From the NCBI GenBank assembly GCA_911728455.2, contig OU452228.1, forward strand, positions 11,856,104 through 11,920,103: DNA of 64,000 nucleotides. Reading direction: 5' to 3'. Positions 10,925 to 21,075 of the stretch are shown piece by piece; within the stretch, counting starts at the first letter, position 1, and every line of letters begins with the position of its first letter. The notes beneath the pieces were generated by a model. It was not told where the DNA came from. It ran no database searches and worked only from the letters and a program-made list of their open reading frames with translations. The stretch is from Marthasterias glacialis (lineage: Eukaryota; Echinodermata; Asteroidea; Forcipulatida; Asteriidae). The translations under genes and the position numbers were made by a program.

Positions 10925-11274
10925 CAGTGGCGTAACCCTCCCCCAACTGATGTCGGTGCCCCTGGGGGCCCCCCCCCCCCCCATTTGAAATCTGGATTTT
11001 TGAGATTAAAAACTACCAGAACAAAATAATTTATATTATAAACTTTTATATAGCAATGTCAATGTTTTAAAAAAAAAAATTATATGTACACACAGATAGT
11101 GTATTTTGTTTTACCTCAACACCTCAGAAAATCACTGAGAAGGGCTTGTTTAAATTAGGAGAAGTAGAAATAGAAATTTCATTTAATTGGCCAAAAAGTG
11201 CCCTCTAGAAAAAAAAATGGTGCCCCCCCCCAACCCCCTTGTGCCTTCCTAAAATTTTACCCTATTTACACTGC
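10925..11274. mobile_element. Non-autonomous DNA transposon with CAGTGGCGTAAC end (350 bp)
   Basis: The left end is CAGTGGCGTAACCC and the right end runs to TTTACACTGC, giving CAGTG/CACTG termini. Both sides carry the same 10 bases, TACATGTAGT (10915-10924 and 11275-11284), consistent with a target duplication. Long C runs occur near both ends. No reading frame. CAGTGGCGTA ends are common among hAT-like elements in marine animals. Confidence 0.6.
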
Positions 11275-12381
11275 TACATGTAGTAGAGAGCAAAACAAAC
11301 CTATTGAATATTTTTGACTTTTCTTCCCAGTTTTACTTTTAACTTCTTAATTTTGTTCGGGTGGTGGTTGGGGGTGGGGGTGTTTAAGGTTTCTTTAGTT
11401 CGTGGATTATGAATATTTTTCTTTGATGTATAAAATCAACTGTAAACAAAAGAAACCTAACTTTGCAACAAATTGTTCCAGCCACGATCCTTTTTTTTTT
11501 CTTTCTTAATAAATATTTTTTTTATTCCTTTGTAAATGGACCCCTAGATTTCTGTCTGGCAAGAAGTGAGAACGTAGCACAAATAAATACATAGACCCTA
11601 AATTATTGAAAACATGTTATTTTAATTTGTAAAAAAGTATTTAAAAAAATAAATTAATAAAACCAGAAATGTGGATTTGTCAATTCAATAAATTAAAAAA
11701 AATAAAATAAATAAAAATAAAAAATTTAAGCTGAACTTTTGTAAAAGATGAAACACATGCATATTAGAATAAATCTAAACCTTTTATTAAAATATTTTCA
11801 ACGCTCAATTGATAATAAGTTTAATTAACAAAAAATGGATAACAAAGCATCAGTTTTAAACTAAAAACTTGAATAAATGCAGGCAACTTAAAGCTTTTGA
11901 GCCTATGTTGTATGATTCAATTAATTTTCTCTAAGACTACTCATGAATAAACAAAAGCAATTGCATCATGGGTATGGTACTCCTTTGAAGTACTTTTATT
12001 TTCCTATGAAGACACATCAATTCACAATTACCCATGACTGCAGGCATTGTGGAAATTCCTGTTTTTAACAATTATTTATTGCATTCATATAAAAAAATAT
12101 AAATAATGTGTGTGTGAAGAGTTGTAGGTTTTTCCTTGTGAAAAATATCTTTAGTAGGTACTTAAAAGTTTCTAGGTCCGATTTTTTGCTGATTTGACCC
12201 ACAAATTTATATTAAATTTTGATTAGCTATTTTTAATAGAATTGAGAAAGTTGTAAGCTTTCATTTCAGGTATTGCACGGGGAAAAAAATCGGTCAGAGA
12301 GAGAGAGAAAAATATATGAATGAAAAATTTCTTTCAGCGAAAATCAGTCCAAGCAACTTATATTTATGAAATGTCCTAAGA

Positions 12382-12425
12382 GTTAGGGTTAGGTTTAGGG
12401 CTAGGGTTTGGGTTTATTAGGGTTA
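12382..12425 (+). repeat. Degenerate telomere-like TTAGGG repeat
   Basis: About seven units related to TTAGGG occur in a row (GTTAGGGTTAGGTTTAGGG, then CTAGGG, TTTGGG and TTAGGG). This is an interstitial patch in AT-rich DNA, not a telomere. It could be a simple repeat or a relic of break repair. Confidence 0.6.
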
Positions 12426-13675
12426 CACTAAGAAGTTATTTCCTTCCTAAATGGATGTGTAAAACCTTCAGTGACATTAGAACAAATACTAAAATATTTA
12501 AAACAGTCATTAATTATCAAAAAGTGTTTATGGGGGTGTAATCTTCAAAAAAGATTTTTTTTCATTTAAAGTGCAACAGTCACGTAAACCAAACCACTAT
12601 TTTGCCGCACTTTCATCTTCCCCTTGCCCACGGTGCGGTGGTACGGCCACGGCCGTTTATCAATATTATGTGTGGGTGTTTTTGTAATTTTTTTTAACCA
12701 GTTGTATTTGTAAGTTTGTTTATAGCCACAAATTCCCTGAAGTTTAAAATTAAATGAAGTGGTCTTCATTAGAAGATGTTTGTGGCCAAATCAACCAATC
12801 ATGTCCTGCAGAAAATGTCCAGATAGCTCCCCTATTTTGTGAGATGGAAATGTGGGTATATTATAAGAAACTTTATGAGACCGCAAAGGTGAAAATCAAA
12901 AGGAATTCTCATTTCACTCCTTTAATTGAAAACTTTGTTAAAAGTTGAGGGGAAAGTGGCCTGGAATCGCCTCAGATTCGAGACGCACCAAAGAGCATCT
13001 AGAATAAAGGATGTTCCGGGTAAAGGGCTTGATTGCGTAAGTTACTTTTCAACCCTTTGATTATTTTATTGTATGTCGCAGTATTGAAAAATCGTTCTTG
13101 TTTCTTAGCCATCCACCCACCCCCCCCCCCCCAAAAAAGAAGCTGAATCTGCCCATGTTGGTGATTGTTATAGCTGTTGTTTCTCATTATTGTAGCCGTG
13201 TTGCTATTTTGTCGTTACTGCTGCTTTTAGTGTTATTGTTTTACCCCGGAACTAATTATAAAACAAATTATTCAAAGAGGTGGGTACTATTAGATCCGGC
13301 GTAAATTCCCTATTCAAAAATTTAGCACAATTTGAATTTGAAAACAAATCTATTTTATATCGATTAATAAGATACATTATTTTAATATCATAATACTACA
13401 CCCATCAAAAACATGTGTACCCTTGCAAACCTGCTCATTTGAATTTTAAAGATAATTTTATACGAGAAGATTGTTGACTATAAAAGAGAATAGAGGGCGC
13501 TGTCTTACATTAGTGGATAGTCAGGGACCAACTGTTTGGAAACTAATTTCTTAACACTTACGGTTAATGTGCTGGGTATCAGACTTCATTGAATTTGACA
13601 GAATAAGTTTCATCTTTGACTTTGACAGGTGGTGGGTAAGTAAGCAGACTTTTTGTTCTCGTTTGGGTCGCAATT

Positions 13676-13790
13676 AGCTCTTTTGAGGTATGGCGGACAC
13701 TATATAAGAGTGCACTTTTTGCTTTGGGTGCATACAGACAAATTTACTCAAAACAAATAGTGTCCCAATAATGTGTCCACCAAATCTCAA
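13676..13790. mobile_element. MITE, GGTGGACAC family, copy 1
   Basis: The ends pair as TTTTGAGGTATGGCGGACAC and GTGTCCACCAAATCTCAA. The middle, GTGCACTTTTTGCTTTGGGT then GCATACAGACAAATTTAC, is shared with copies at 52984-53104 and 58084-58202. It directly abuts the foldback nest that starts near 13795. Confidence 0.75.
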
Positions 13791-13794
13791 TATT

Positions 13795-14650
13795 TTAGAC
13801 CCAGTAACTGGGTACTCCTAGAACTATGAGGTTCGTTCCGCTATCGTCTCCACGAGCCTCATAGAGTGATATGTACAAAATTCTATTCGAAACTTTCTGC
13901 CCTTCACGTTTACATGGCTACAGTTCTTTTTTGAAATCAGATCTCGCCAAAACTAGGCTCTATGTGTTCTTTCAACTCTGATCGAGCGTTGCACTGGTCC
14001 AGAAAATCCACTCCGCAAACTAAAAGTTGTTAAAAAGTGATAAATTCTCACCGTAATTTAGATCCCATTCAAACAGTATTGCAACAAATATGGCGACCGG
14101 AGTTGCAAAATTAACTGGTATGCTGCTATGCCGTGCGCGGGTCCTATGGGCTGGTTCCGCGTACCAGTTAATTTAAAAATTTTTAAATTAACTGGTACGC
14201 GGAACCAGCCCATAGGACCAGCGCACCGCATAGCAGCATACCAGTTAATTTTGCAACTCCGGTCGCCATATTTGTTGCAATACTGTTTGAATGGGATCTA
14301 AATTACGGTGAGAATTTATCACTTTTTAACAACTTTTATTTTGCGGAGTGGATTTTCTGGACCAGTGCAACGCTCGATCAGAGTTGAAAGAACACATAGA
14401 GCCTAGTTTTGGCGAGATCTGATTTCAAAAAAGAACTGTAGCCATGTAAACGTGAAGGGCAGAAAGTTTTGAATAGAATTTTGTACATATCACTCTATGA
14501 GGCTCGTGGAGACGATAGCGGAAGGAACCTCATAGTTCTAGGAGTAGTAACTGGGGCGCTAGCCTACTGCCTGTAGCAGTAGCACTACTACTGTAGTAAT
14601 CTAGTAGTACTACTAGTACTACTAGACTACTCTAGCAGGCCTACTCCTTT
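13795..14650. mobile_element. Foldback family E, diverged member split by a palindrome
   Basis: The left end TAGACCCAGTAACTGGG (13796-13812) is separated by the 734-bp palindrome from its continuation GCGCTAG (from 14556). Downstream sequence CTCCTTTTTTGAGGTTTTGA matches the arm of the intact family member at 14823-15473. Between them is a TAGTAC-rich stretch (14578-14632). This is an old, rearranged copy. Confidence 0.55.
13813..14546. mobile_element. Near-perfect 734-bp palindrome (foldback / MULE-like element)
   Basis: Arms of about 367 bp (13813-14179 and 14180-14546) are reverse complements with no net length difference and few mismatches. There is no unique spacer; the centre is TTTAAAAATTTTTAAA. 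The flanks are the identical 9 bases GTAACTGGG (13804-13812 and 14547-14555), a target duplication of the size made by Mutator-like transposases. Each arm carries the same 28-codon reading frame starting MATGVAKLTGMLLC (plus strand in the left arm, minus in the right). No transposase is present. Confidence 0.85.
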
Positions 14651-14734
14651 TTTGAGGTTTTGACTACACTAGTTAGCAGTGCCAATGCAGTAGTACTACT
14701 AACGTTAGTATTAACACCCAATGGAATGGAAGCA

Positions 14735-15515
14735 TAGGTTAGGTGTTAAACTGTGATGAAGGTGATTTGCTATGATTGTGTGATACCCTGTTCTGAAAAA
14801 ATGACCCAAATTATGACAAAGACTAGACCCATTAACTTGGGCGCTGTACTCCTTTTTTGAGATTTTGACATTATCTGTCATACTAGCACCCCAGTATTTT
14901 TTGTAAGGAATACGAAGTAACTGCAACGGTCAGGAGGATTTAAATCACCTCTGTTAAAAAAAAGGATACCAGCTGTGTAGTGTCAATGACCCAGTGGCAA
15001 CATTGTACAGCGTGCTCTCGGCCAATCATGACCAATGGAACTTTGTGGGGTTCGTTGACTGGTATCCTGCATTGACTACGCAAAACAATATGCAAGTCCA
15101 GGCATCAGCGAACACGCAATCCCCGCAGCGTTAATGCGATTTTTTTCAAGTAAGGAAACAGTCGTGACGTCATTAGTAACAAAAATGGCGATTGTAACGG
15201 CAGGGTTGTCAGAGGCCCTAAAAGTTATCGATTTTGAGGACAGAAAATGATCGTGAGTACAATTAAATGCATTTTATTTCACCTTCAACACTTGGAGAAG
15301 ACAGTAGGCGAATTTTGAGCAATTCTGTTGAGTCTAAGGCATTTTTTTGAACAGAGGTGTTTTAAATCCTCCTGACCGTTGCAGTTGCTACATATTCCTT
15401 ACTGGGGCGCTAGTACGACAGATAATGTCAAAATCTCAAAAAAGGACTACAGCGCCCCAGTTACTGGGTCTAGACAAAGAATCAACAAAATAGCTGGAAA
15501 ATAGCCTACTGCCTG
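14735..15515 (+). mobile_element. LINE fragment (sense) interrupted by a foldback element
   Basis: Bases 14735-14822 and 15474-15515 are two halves of one LINE segment. Its complement is found intact in the minus-strand LINE at about 16455-16570 (shared GATGAAGGTGATTTGCTATG and CAACAAAATAGC). The halves are separated by the 651-bp foldback at 14823-15473 and repeat ACAAAGA at the junctions. Confidence 0.65.
14823..15473. mobile_element. Foldback family E, intact member (651 bp, 145-bp arms)
   Basis: The ends read CTAGACCC (left) and GGGTCTAG (right). The arms, about 145 bp each, match through TCCTTTTTTGAGATTTTGAC and on to CAACGGTCAGGAGGATTTAA and CACCTCTGTT. The unique middle (about 14970-15335) has no reading frame I recognise. 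A direct repeat ACAAAGA (14816-14822, 15474-15480) marks insertion into a LINE fragment. The outer 70 bases of the right arm are themselves a small hairpin with GGGGCGCT/AGCGCCCC ends. Confidence 0.75.
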
Positions 15516-15724
15516 GCTTCTAAGTTCTAACGGGCTCAGCGGCTGCATTTTTAGTGGGCCTAAAAAACATCGATTTGGAGGACAGAAAATGATCGTGAAT
15601 ACAAGCATTTATAAAGCGCTTTTTTCCAATGGTTGCAAATGTGCTTAGAATTTCATTTCAGAGAGGACCAATGCAGTTAGCAAGAACCTTAAGGTGAAAA
15701 TAGGTAGGACTTGAGTTTCTGTTT

Positions 15725-16575
15725 GAATTGGTTGGTTGGTTGGTTTATTTAGTTTCCACTCAATTTATAACAAAAAATTAGAAACAAATATTATAAAGAA
15801 TGAAAAGCTGAGTGGGGGACCATCAGGAAACCCATAGGGCTTGTATTGATGGCCCCTGAACTTGCTAATGGTAGGGTAGGCAAATTGGAATTTTGAACAG
15901 CGGAAATAATTAACGAGCATTTCCAATCCTACCATTGGCAAGTACCAAAGTTTTGAAATAATTTAAGCAAACAAAAACACAGAAGGACTTTAAACAATAA
16001 AGGACAACGCTAACACAGGACCAAAAAGAACAACCCATAGAGGTAAAAAAAAAGAATATGTTTAGCTAGGACTGACTAATCCGAAGGAAACGGATGTACA
16101 GAGTTGCAACTTGTACGAATGTTGAGGGGTAGCAAGTTCCAGCACCTGGGTCCAGCTACTGAGAAAGCCCTGCATGTTTGAATGTACAGTTTATTTTTAA
16201 GTTGCGCTCGGAGCAGAGGCCACTTCGGTTAGGCATTCTGAGGTCTAGTGAGTCTATTGGTTATGTACTTTGGGTGTGTGTTTGAGAGTGCTTTGTACAT
16301 ATTAATGGCTGTTTCGAAGATAATGTGTTTTTTAATGGGTAACCAGTGTAATTGGTGAAGAAATCGGTGATGCCTGCGAGAGTATGTGTTGCATGTGTGT
16401 GATACGAGAATTACATGTAAGTGCCTGTTATTTAATTTATAATATCTTGAAAAGCCAGTTGGCATATTTCCGGCTATTTTGTTGAGTCTTTGTCGTAATT
16501 TGGGCAATTTTTGGGGACAGGGTATCACACAATCATAGCAAATCACCTTCATCACAGTGTAACACCTATACTTCC
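15725..16575 (-). mobile_element. CR1/L2-like LINE fragment, 3' end of the reverse transcriptase frame
   Basis: On the minus strand a reading frame at about 16618-16229 contains HHRFLHQLHWLPIKKHIIFE and then TAINMYKALSNTHPKYI, the typical region just after the reverse transcriptase core of CR1/L2/Jockey-type LINEs. A neighbouring frame further downstream reads RAFSVAGPRCWNLLPLNIRT, the usual C-terminal motif of these proteins. The two motifs are in different frames, so the copy is broken. A (TTGG)n run at about 15730-15750 may be its 3' tail. The 5' part is missing. Confidence 0.75.
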
Positions 16576-16641
16576 CTGGGGCGCTAGTACGAATGCCCAA
16601 GTAAAAAAAAAAGAACAAAAAAGTACAGCGCCCCAGTTACT
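16571..16641. mobile_element. Mini-hairpin related to foldback family E
   Basis: CTGGGGCGCTAGTACGA on the left pairs with CAGCGCCCCAG on the right, followed by TTACTGGGT. This matches the outer hairpin of the intact family member (about 15404-15473), with the middle replaced by an A-rich tract. It interrupts or ends the LINE fragment. Confidence 0.6.
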
Positions 16642-16949
16642 GGGTTTATCTCAAAATGGCTATGTTTTGATGTTGGTAATTAATTACTTTTTATTGTTTC
16701 GATAAATATCGTATCTTCTCAATTGTTTCGTTTTTTTTTATTGTCAAGTAAAATGAATAAAAACAATAATAAATATAAATTATTAACAATAAGTTTTAAT
16801 AATAATTGATAAGGCCTCTACCCCATTAAATCAATGGCCATTGTTCTGAATGTCTGGTGTTCTGTTGTAATAGACCAATTGTTTCTTATTCATTAATTCA
16901 TAAATAAATAATAAGGACTAATAAGCACTTTCATGGTAACTTATGTCAT

Positions 16950-16974
16950 TTATTATTATTATTATTATTATTTT
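16950..16974 (+). repeat. (TTA)n microsatellite
   Basis: About eight TTA units. The A-rich, low-complexity sequence following to about 17160 is typical of retroelement tails, but no coding remnant is recognisable. Confidence 0.8.
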
Positions 16975-17190
16975 ATTCGACCAAAACAATATAAAATAGA
17001 GAATTACAATGACACATAAATAAGATGCATACAACAAGATGAAACGGACGTATGAAACAAAGCAAATAAAAAGAACTAAAAAAAAAGTATGTACCACGAC
17101 AAAACTATAAAGCAATAAACATACACCGAAAACCAAAAAAACAAAGGGCCAAAGCAAAATATCATAATGCACTATCTTGCCTTGTGCTCT

Positions 17191-17332
17191 TGTTCAAGAG
17201 GCATATTTGTTTACTTGGAACACGTGTTGCCGTCTGCGACTGGGTGCTAGAACTTCACTAAAGTGTTGTGATGATGCGCCAAGTCGCAGGCGGCAACGCG
17301 TGTTTAAAGTAAACAAATCTGCCCCTTGAACA
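17191..17332. mobile_element. MITE with about 50-bp inverted ends
   Basis: The left end TGTTCAAGAGGCATATTTGT is mirrored by ACAAATCTGCCCCTTGAACA. The pairing runs on through GTTTACTT and the CGTGTTGCCG/CGGCAACGCG segments to GCGACT/AGTCGC. The unpaired loop is only about 40 bases. No target duplication is obvious. Confidence 0.7.
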
Positions 17333-17692
17333 CGATGGCACATCGTGAAGGTGCTTTGTTTTGGGAAAAGTAAATTCAGTTCCATCCTCTAAATTTCATA
17401 AACCCTATTCAACCGCTGTGAGGTCTGACTTGCACCCTGACTAGTGAAACAATTTAGCATGACAAATTAAACTGTCTCCATCACTGGCTTCATTCAAAAG
17501 TTCTCTTAAATCTCACATTTAATGAACAAACACTGTACATAAACAGTTTCAAAACAAACACTATCCTCTGTTCTTACCGTTTTTTTACATCACATTCCCC
17601 CCTTAAATTTTTACAAGGTGTGTTGCTGCGCAATGGACATCTTTTAGATGGATATCATTGCATTATAAGTGTTCACTGAAATGAATAATCAG

Positions 17693-17868
17693 GCCCTGTG
17701 TGCTTTGTTCTTAAAAGGGCAAGGGCATTGAGGCATTTTCTTTGTGGTAAAGGGCACCTCTATGAGGAAATTGTAAATTTGTACAGGAACATTTCAAGGG
17801 CACCTGGGCAGTGGCCAGGGGCATGGAGGTGATTGCCTCTATTGCCTCCATGAAGTATCGTGCCTGAA
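17693..17868 (+). repeat. G1 repeat, near-complete copy
   Basis: Shared family landmarks are AAAGGGCACCTCTATGAGG, AACATTTCAAGGGCACC, CAGGGGCATGGAGG and TTGCCTCCATGAAGTATC. Other copies are at 7654, 25050, 43130, 52525 and 59466. The G-poor start and CAGGCCTG-like end suggest a MITE or SINE-like unit of about 170 bases. No head promoter box was seen. Confidence 0.65.
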
Positions 17869-18190
17869 TGATATGAACACACAATCCAACTAGAGCTATA
17901 TAACCAACCTGTGAAAATCTAATCAAATTAAGTGGTTCCGTTTTAGTAAAACCACAAAAAAAAATTCTTGACATTTACTGAATTTGACATTGTCTCATTT
18001 GAGAAAAGAAAAATCTTGGTTCAATAAAGAGAATCTTTGTTCTCTTCTTGGCTTTATCAAGTCAAGGTTTCTTTGTGCCAGGGGTACTCTAAAAAAAACA
18101 ATTCTGGCAATTCCTAGAAAATTATCCCGTCGGACTGGACGGGAAAAAATTGAAGAATCCTGGAGGCAACTGGTTATAAGCAATGGTGAT

Positions 18191-18234
18191 GAGGGGGGGG
18201 GGGGATGGGGGTGGAGGGAGGAGGGGCAGGGGAG
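18191..18234 (+). repeat. G-rich tract with G-quadruplex potential
   Basis: A run of more than ten G is followed by GGGGG, GGAGGGAGGAGGGG and GGGGAG. Four or more G-runs in 45 bases could fold as a quadruplex. It stands out from the AT-rich surroundings. Confidence 0.6.
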
Positions 18235-18855
18235 TCTTTAAATGGTTTTGAATTTGACAGTACACAAATATTCTGTTCTCATGAGGATTGGTACTGGTAT
18301 GAACTTTATATTTTTATTTATTTATTTTTATTATGAAACCGTTGAGATTAAAAAATCGTTCATCATTTTGTTTACAACCAATTACCATTCATGTGTTGTA
18401 CCAAACCTGATTCTCAGCCGAGGCAATGGAGGCAATTGCCTTCATGCCTCCGGTTATTGCCAAGTAGAAATTTACACTTATTCTCACATTATTGCCCAAT
18501 GAAAAATTTTACATTATAATGACCTAACTGACCTAATAAGCCTACTTGTTTTAAAACAAACCCTGTGCCAATATGAGGCACTTCTTGGAAATATTGACAT
18601 GGCATTTAAAGTAATGACATCAGACATGGTATCACTGTGATTCTATTTGTTGAGAAATCATACTTCCCTTATAGACCCTAGGTATGATTTTTCAACATTT
18701 TTATCTCACATACACAATTGTGTTTTCACAGTGCTACTGTTATTTAAGTAATTGATGTGCCATCAAGTTGTTGTTTTTTAAAGCTGTTAAAACTACTTTG
18801 AAAAGTTAAACAAGTAATGATTTACACAAGGGAAACTGACTGGGTACATGTATCA

Positions 18856-18965
18856 ATTTTGGGTGAACAAAGAAAACTTGACTAGAGTGCGATTTGAATC
18901 TGTAACCTCACCTCTGTAACCTTACATGCTGGTGCTCTACCAACTAAGGTTATGACTTCTGACTG
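18856..18965 (-). repeat. tRNA-headed SINE, family A (minus)
   Basis: It is the reverse complement of the copies at 19018 and 41552. CTCTACCAACTAAGG is the complement of the A-box region, AGATTTGAATC-like sequence is the B-box, and TTTGGGTGAACAAAGAAAA is the complement of the tail. It faces the plus-strand copy 50 bases away. Confidence 0.75.
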
Positions 18966-19017
18966 GCCCTGGTACATGTTGTACAGAGATATTGTCAAAA
19001 TAGGGGCGAGCATCAAC

Positions 19018-19130
19018 GTAGGGCTTGATAGCTCAGTTGGTAGAACACTGGCACAAACATCTGGAGGTCACAGGTTCAAATCTCACTCTATAGGTCTAGT
19101 AAATTTTTCTTTGTTTACCTAAAATTAAAA
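19018..19130 (+). repeat. tRNA-headed SINE, family A (plus)
   Basis: GATAGCTCAGTTGGTAGAAC (A-box region) and CAGGTTCAAATCTC (B-box) are followed by the tail TTTTTCTTTGTTTACC and an A-rich end. The head resembles a tRNA, but the paired acceptor stem and anticodon arm are not conserved, so this is a SINE. Confidence 0.8.
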
Positions 19131-20201
19131 AACAAACAATGTTCCATTTATCCCTCATTCCTTGTACATATTATTACAAAATAAAGAAAGGAAGCCTGTG
19201 ATTTGTCAATATATTTTTTTATGTAGATCTCTCCTTGCCTCCAAATATTCTTGAAAGTTGTGAACTTGCCATAAAAGGCCTCAAGTTTCAAGAAAATCTC
19301 CACTTGACCACAGGTCTTGTATGACAGTTAGCTCAAAACTTTCACAGAAAGGGCATTTTTTACAAGACCAAAATATTCCGTTTCTCTTTTTATATTTGCT
19401 GAACTGCTACTTCATATGAGGAGTTTTGAACTTGACTGAAGCTAAATTAAACAAGTGCACTGGTAAATTTTTAAAGACTGCAGATTGCAGGACTTGTTTG
19501 GTTGTGAGGTGCATCTAACCGGCCTGATGCTAAAATGACTGGCCTCTGGCCATTGGTCCAGTGGGTAGTTCAGGCTATGCATCAAGGGAAGTAAGACAGA
19601 GAGCTTTCTCCACGGTTATAACTACCTATTTTCTTACAGGTTTCATTTCTTCTTGACCACTACCCGTCTGTCAAGATTTTTCAGTTTTGCACTAAAGACT
19701 GTGTTCTCTATCCAATTAAAAGCACAGATTCACAAATGCATGATGGGAATAACATTGTCTAAACAGCACCTGCCGTCAAACCAGTGACGTATGTGTAGTA
19801 CATAAACTATTGATTTGTTTGTTAACAATAACCCTCATTGAGTGAGCTCTAACTATCGAGTAATCAATAGGATGGCATATGGCGATTACTGATAGACACA
19901 TTCATTTGCATAAATCCAAACCAGCCTGAAACAAAATCTGCATATTCTCTAGAATTATTATGCTAATAAGGTTTTATACATGTATGTGTGTGGATACATA
20001 CATGTGCAAGGTATACTGGTATACTAGACTGTTCACATGTGTGATACAGTGTACTATGTGAAATATGATTCACTGCAGTGTGGTGAATCTATTTGCTGAA
20101 TTCGGTGCATTTTGTACATTGGCAAGACTTTAGCTATCAAAGGTAGGATTAATGTCTTTGAAAAAAATGATGTAATAATCAGTCAGTGTTAATGTCAACT
20201 A

Positions 20202-20355
20202 ATCTTGACACTAAGGTTTGCATTGATACCATGTGATAAAATACCTTGTGGTGAGTCTGAGAAGAAAACGCTGATACAACATTTTTTTTTAGAACCACTA
20301 CAGCTCACAAGAGGCTTTTATCTCATGGTGTCTCTTCAAACCTTAGTGTCAAGAT
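20202..20355. mobile_element. MITE with TA target duplication (Tc1/mariner-like)
   Basis: The ends are ATCTTGACACTAAGGTTTG and CAAACCTTAGTGTCAAGAT, perfect for 19 bases. The inverted repeat continues with mismatches through CCATGTGATAAAA/TTTTATCTCATGG. TA lies directly outside each end. The length of 154 bp and lack of coding fit a Tc1/mariner-type MITE. Confidence 0.8.
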
Positions 20356-20924
20356 TATTTTCACACCATGCAAAGTTTAAAATCCTACTGTATATGTTTT
20401 TTTATTTTTTTATTTTTTTTTATCATTCTCAAGAAAGAAACAATTCTATAATTTTTTTTATTTTGTATTGTTTGGTTTTCAGTCAACTGAAGAATTTATT
20501 TATCTGTTTTTACCAGGGTAGGCATATTATTGGATGTCAAAGAACTGCTCTCCATTCAGTAAGGAATGATTGTCCATCTTTTAAAAGGTTGGCCCCCCCC
20601 CCATCAAGTGTGGTGGTCCAATTTACAATTTTAAAATAGCAACAACAATATCTTTGATTGAGAATTAGAAAAGGTACCATTATATGGCAGTGATTAATTT
20701 CACATTACAATTGTAAAATCTGTGCAAATAGTTGTAGTTGAGTACATTTTGATATACAAGTAAATTGTGTACCTTGCCATGAGTACATGCACAAGTGTGA
20801 GTAAGATTTCAAGACATTTTTTTCGGTGAGTGTGACTACAAGTAAGTGGGAGTAAATGTTCATGAATATGGTACAAGTGTGAGTACAGGAAAACTGTGGC
20901 CCTGGTCTGATTCCGACTAGGGTC

Positions 20925-21075
20925 ATATGTGGGTAAAGTTGTGCCTTGGTTCCCTCCTTAGTAACGAGGATTATTCTCTGGGCCCTGCGGTTTCCTCCCT
21001 CCAGAAAACTTAACAATTTTTGATCACTGGTTGTGCTCCGTGTTCAAAGGTGCCCCAACATGCCTTCGTGTAGCC
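20925..21075 (+). repeat. Possible SINE remnant
   Basis: The stretch GGTTCCCTCCTTAGTAACGA followed by GCGGTTTCCTCCCTCCAG resembles the ...GGTTTTCCTCCCACATC body of the SINE at 55025-55330. The head region has a degenerate TGATTCCGACT where a B-box would be. Similarity is partial. Confidence 0.35.

Noticed and set aside
16918-17172. 84-codon minus-strand hydrophobic frame
   Set aside because: It is made by a (TTA)n repeat and A-rich tail sequence. The phenylalanine/isoleucine/valine richness is compositional.
17984-18241. 85-codon frame ending in a glycine run
   Set aside because: It covers a dispersed repeat (also at 155-210) and the G-rich tract. No supporting homology.
19018-19092. Possible tRNA gene (GATAGCTCAGTTGGTAGAAC with GGTTCAAATCTC)
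   Set aside because: Other copies with the same non-tRNA tail exist (18856, 41552), and acceptor and anticodon stems do not pair, so it is a SINE.
20205-20639. 144-codon plus-strand open frame
   Set aside because: It runs through a MITE and T-rich low-complexity sequence. No family match and no conserved motif.
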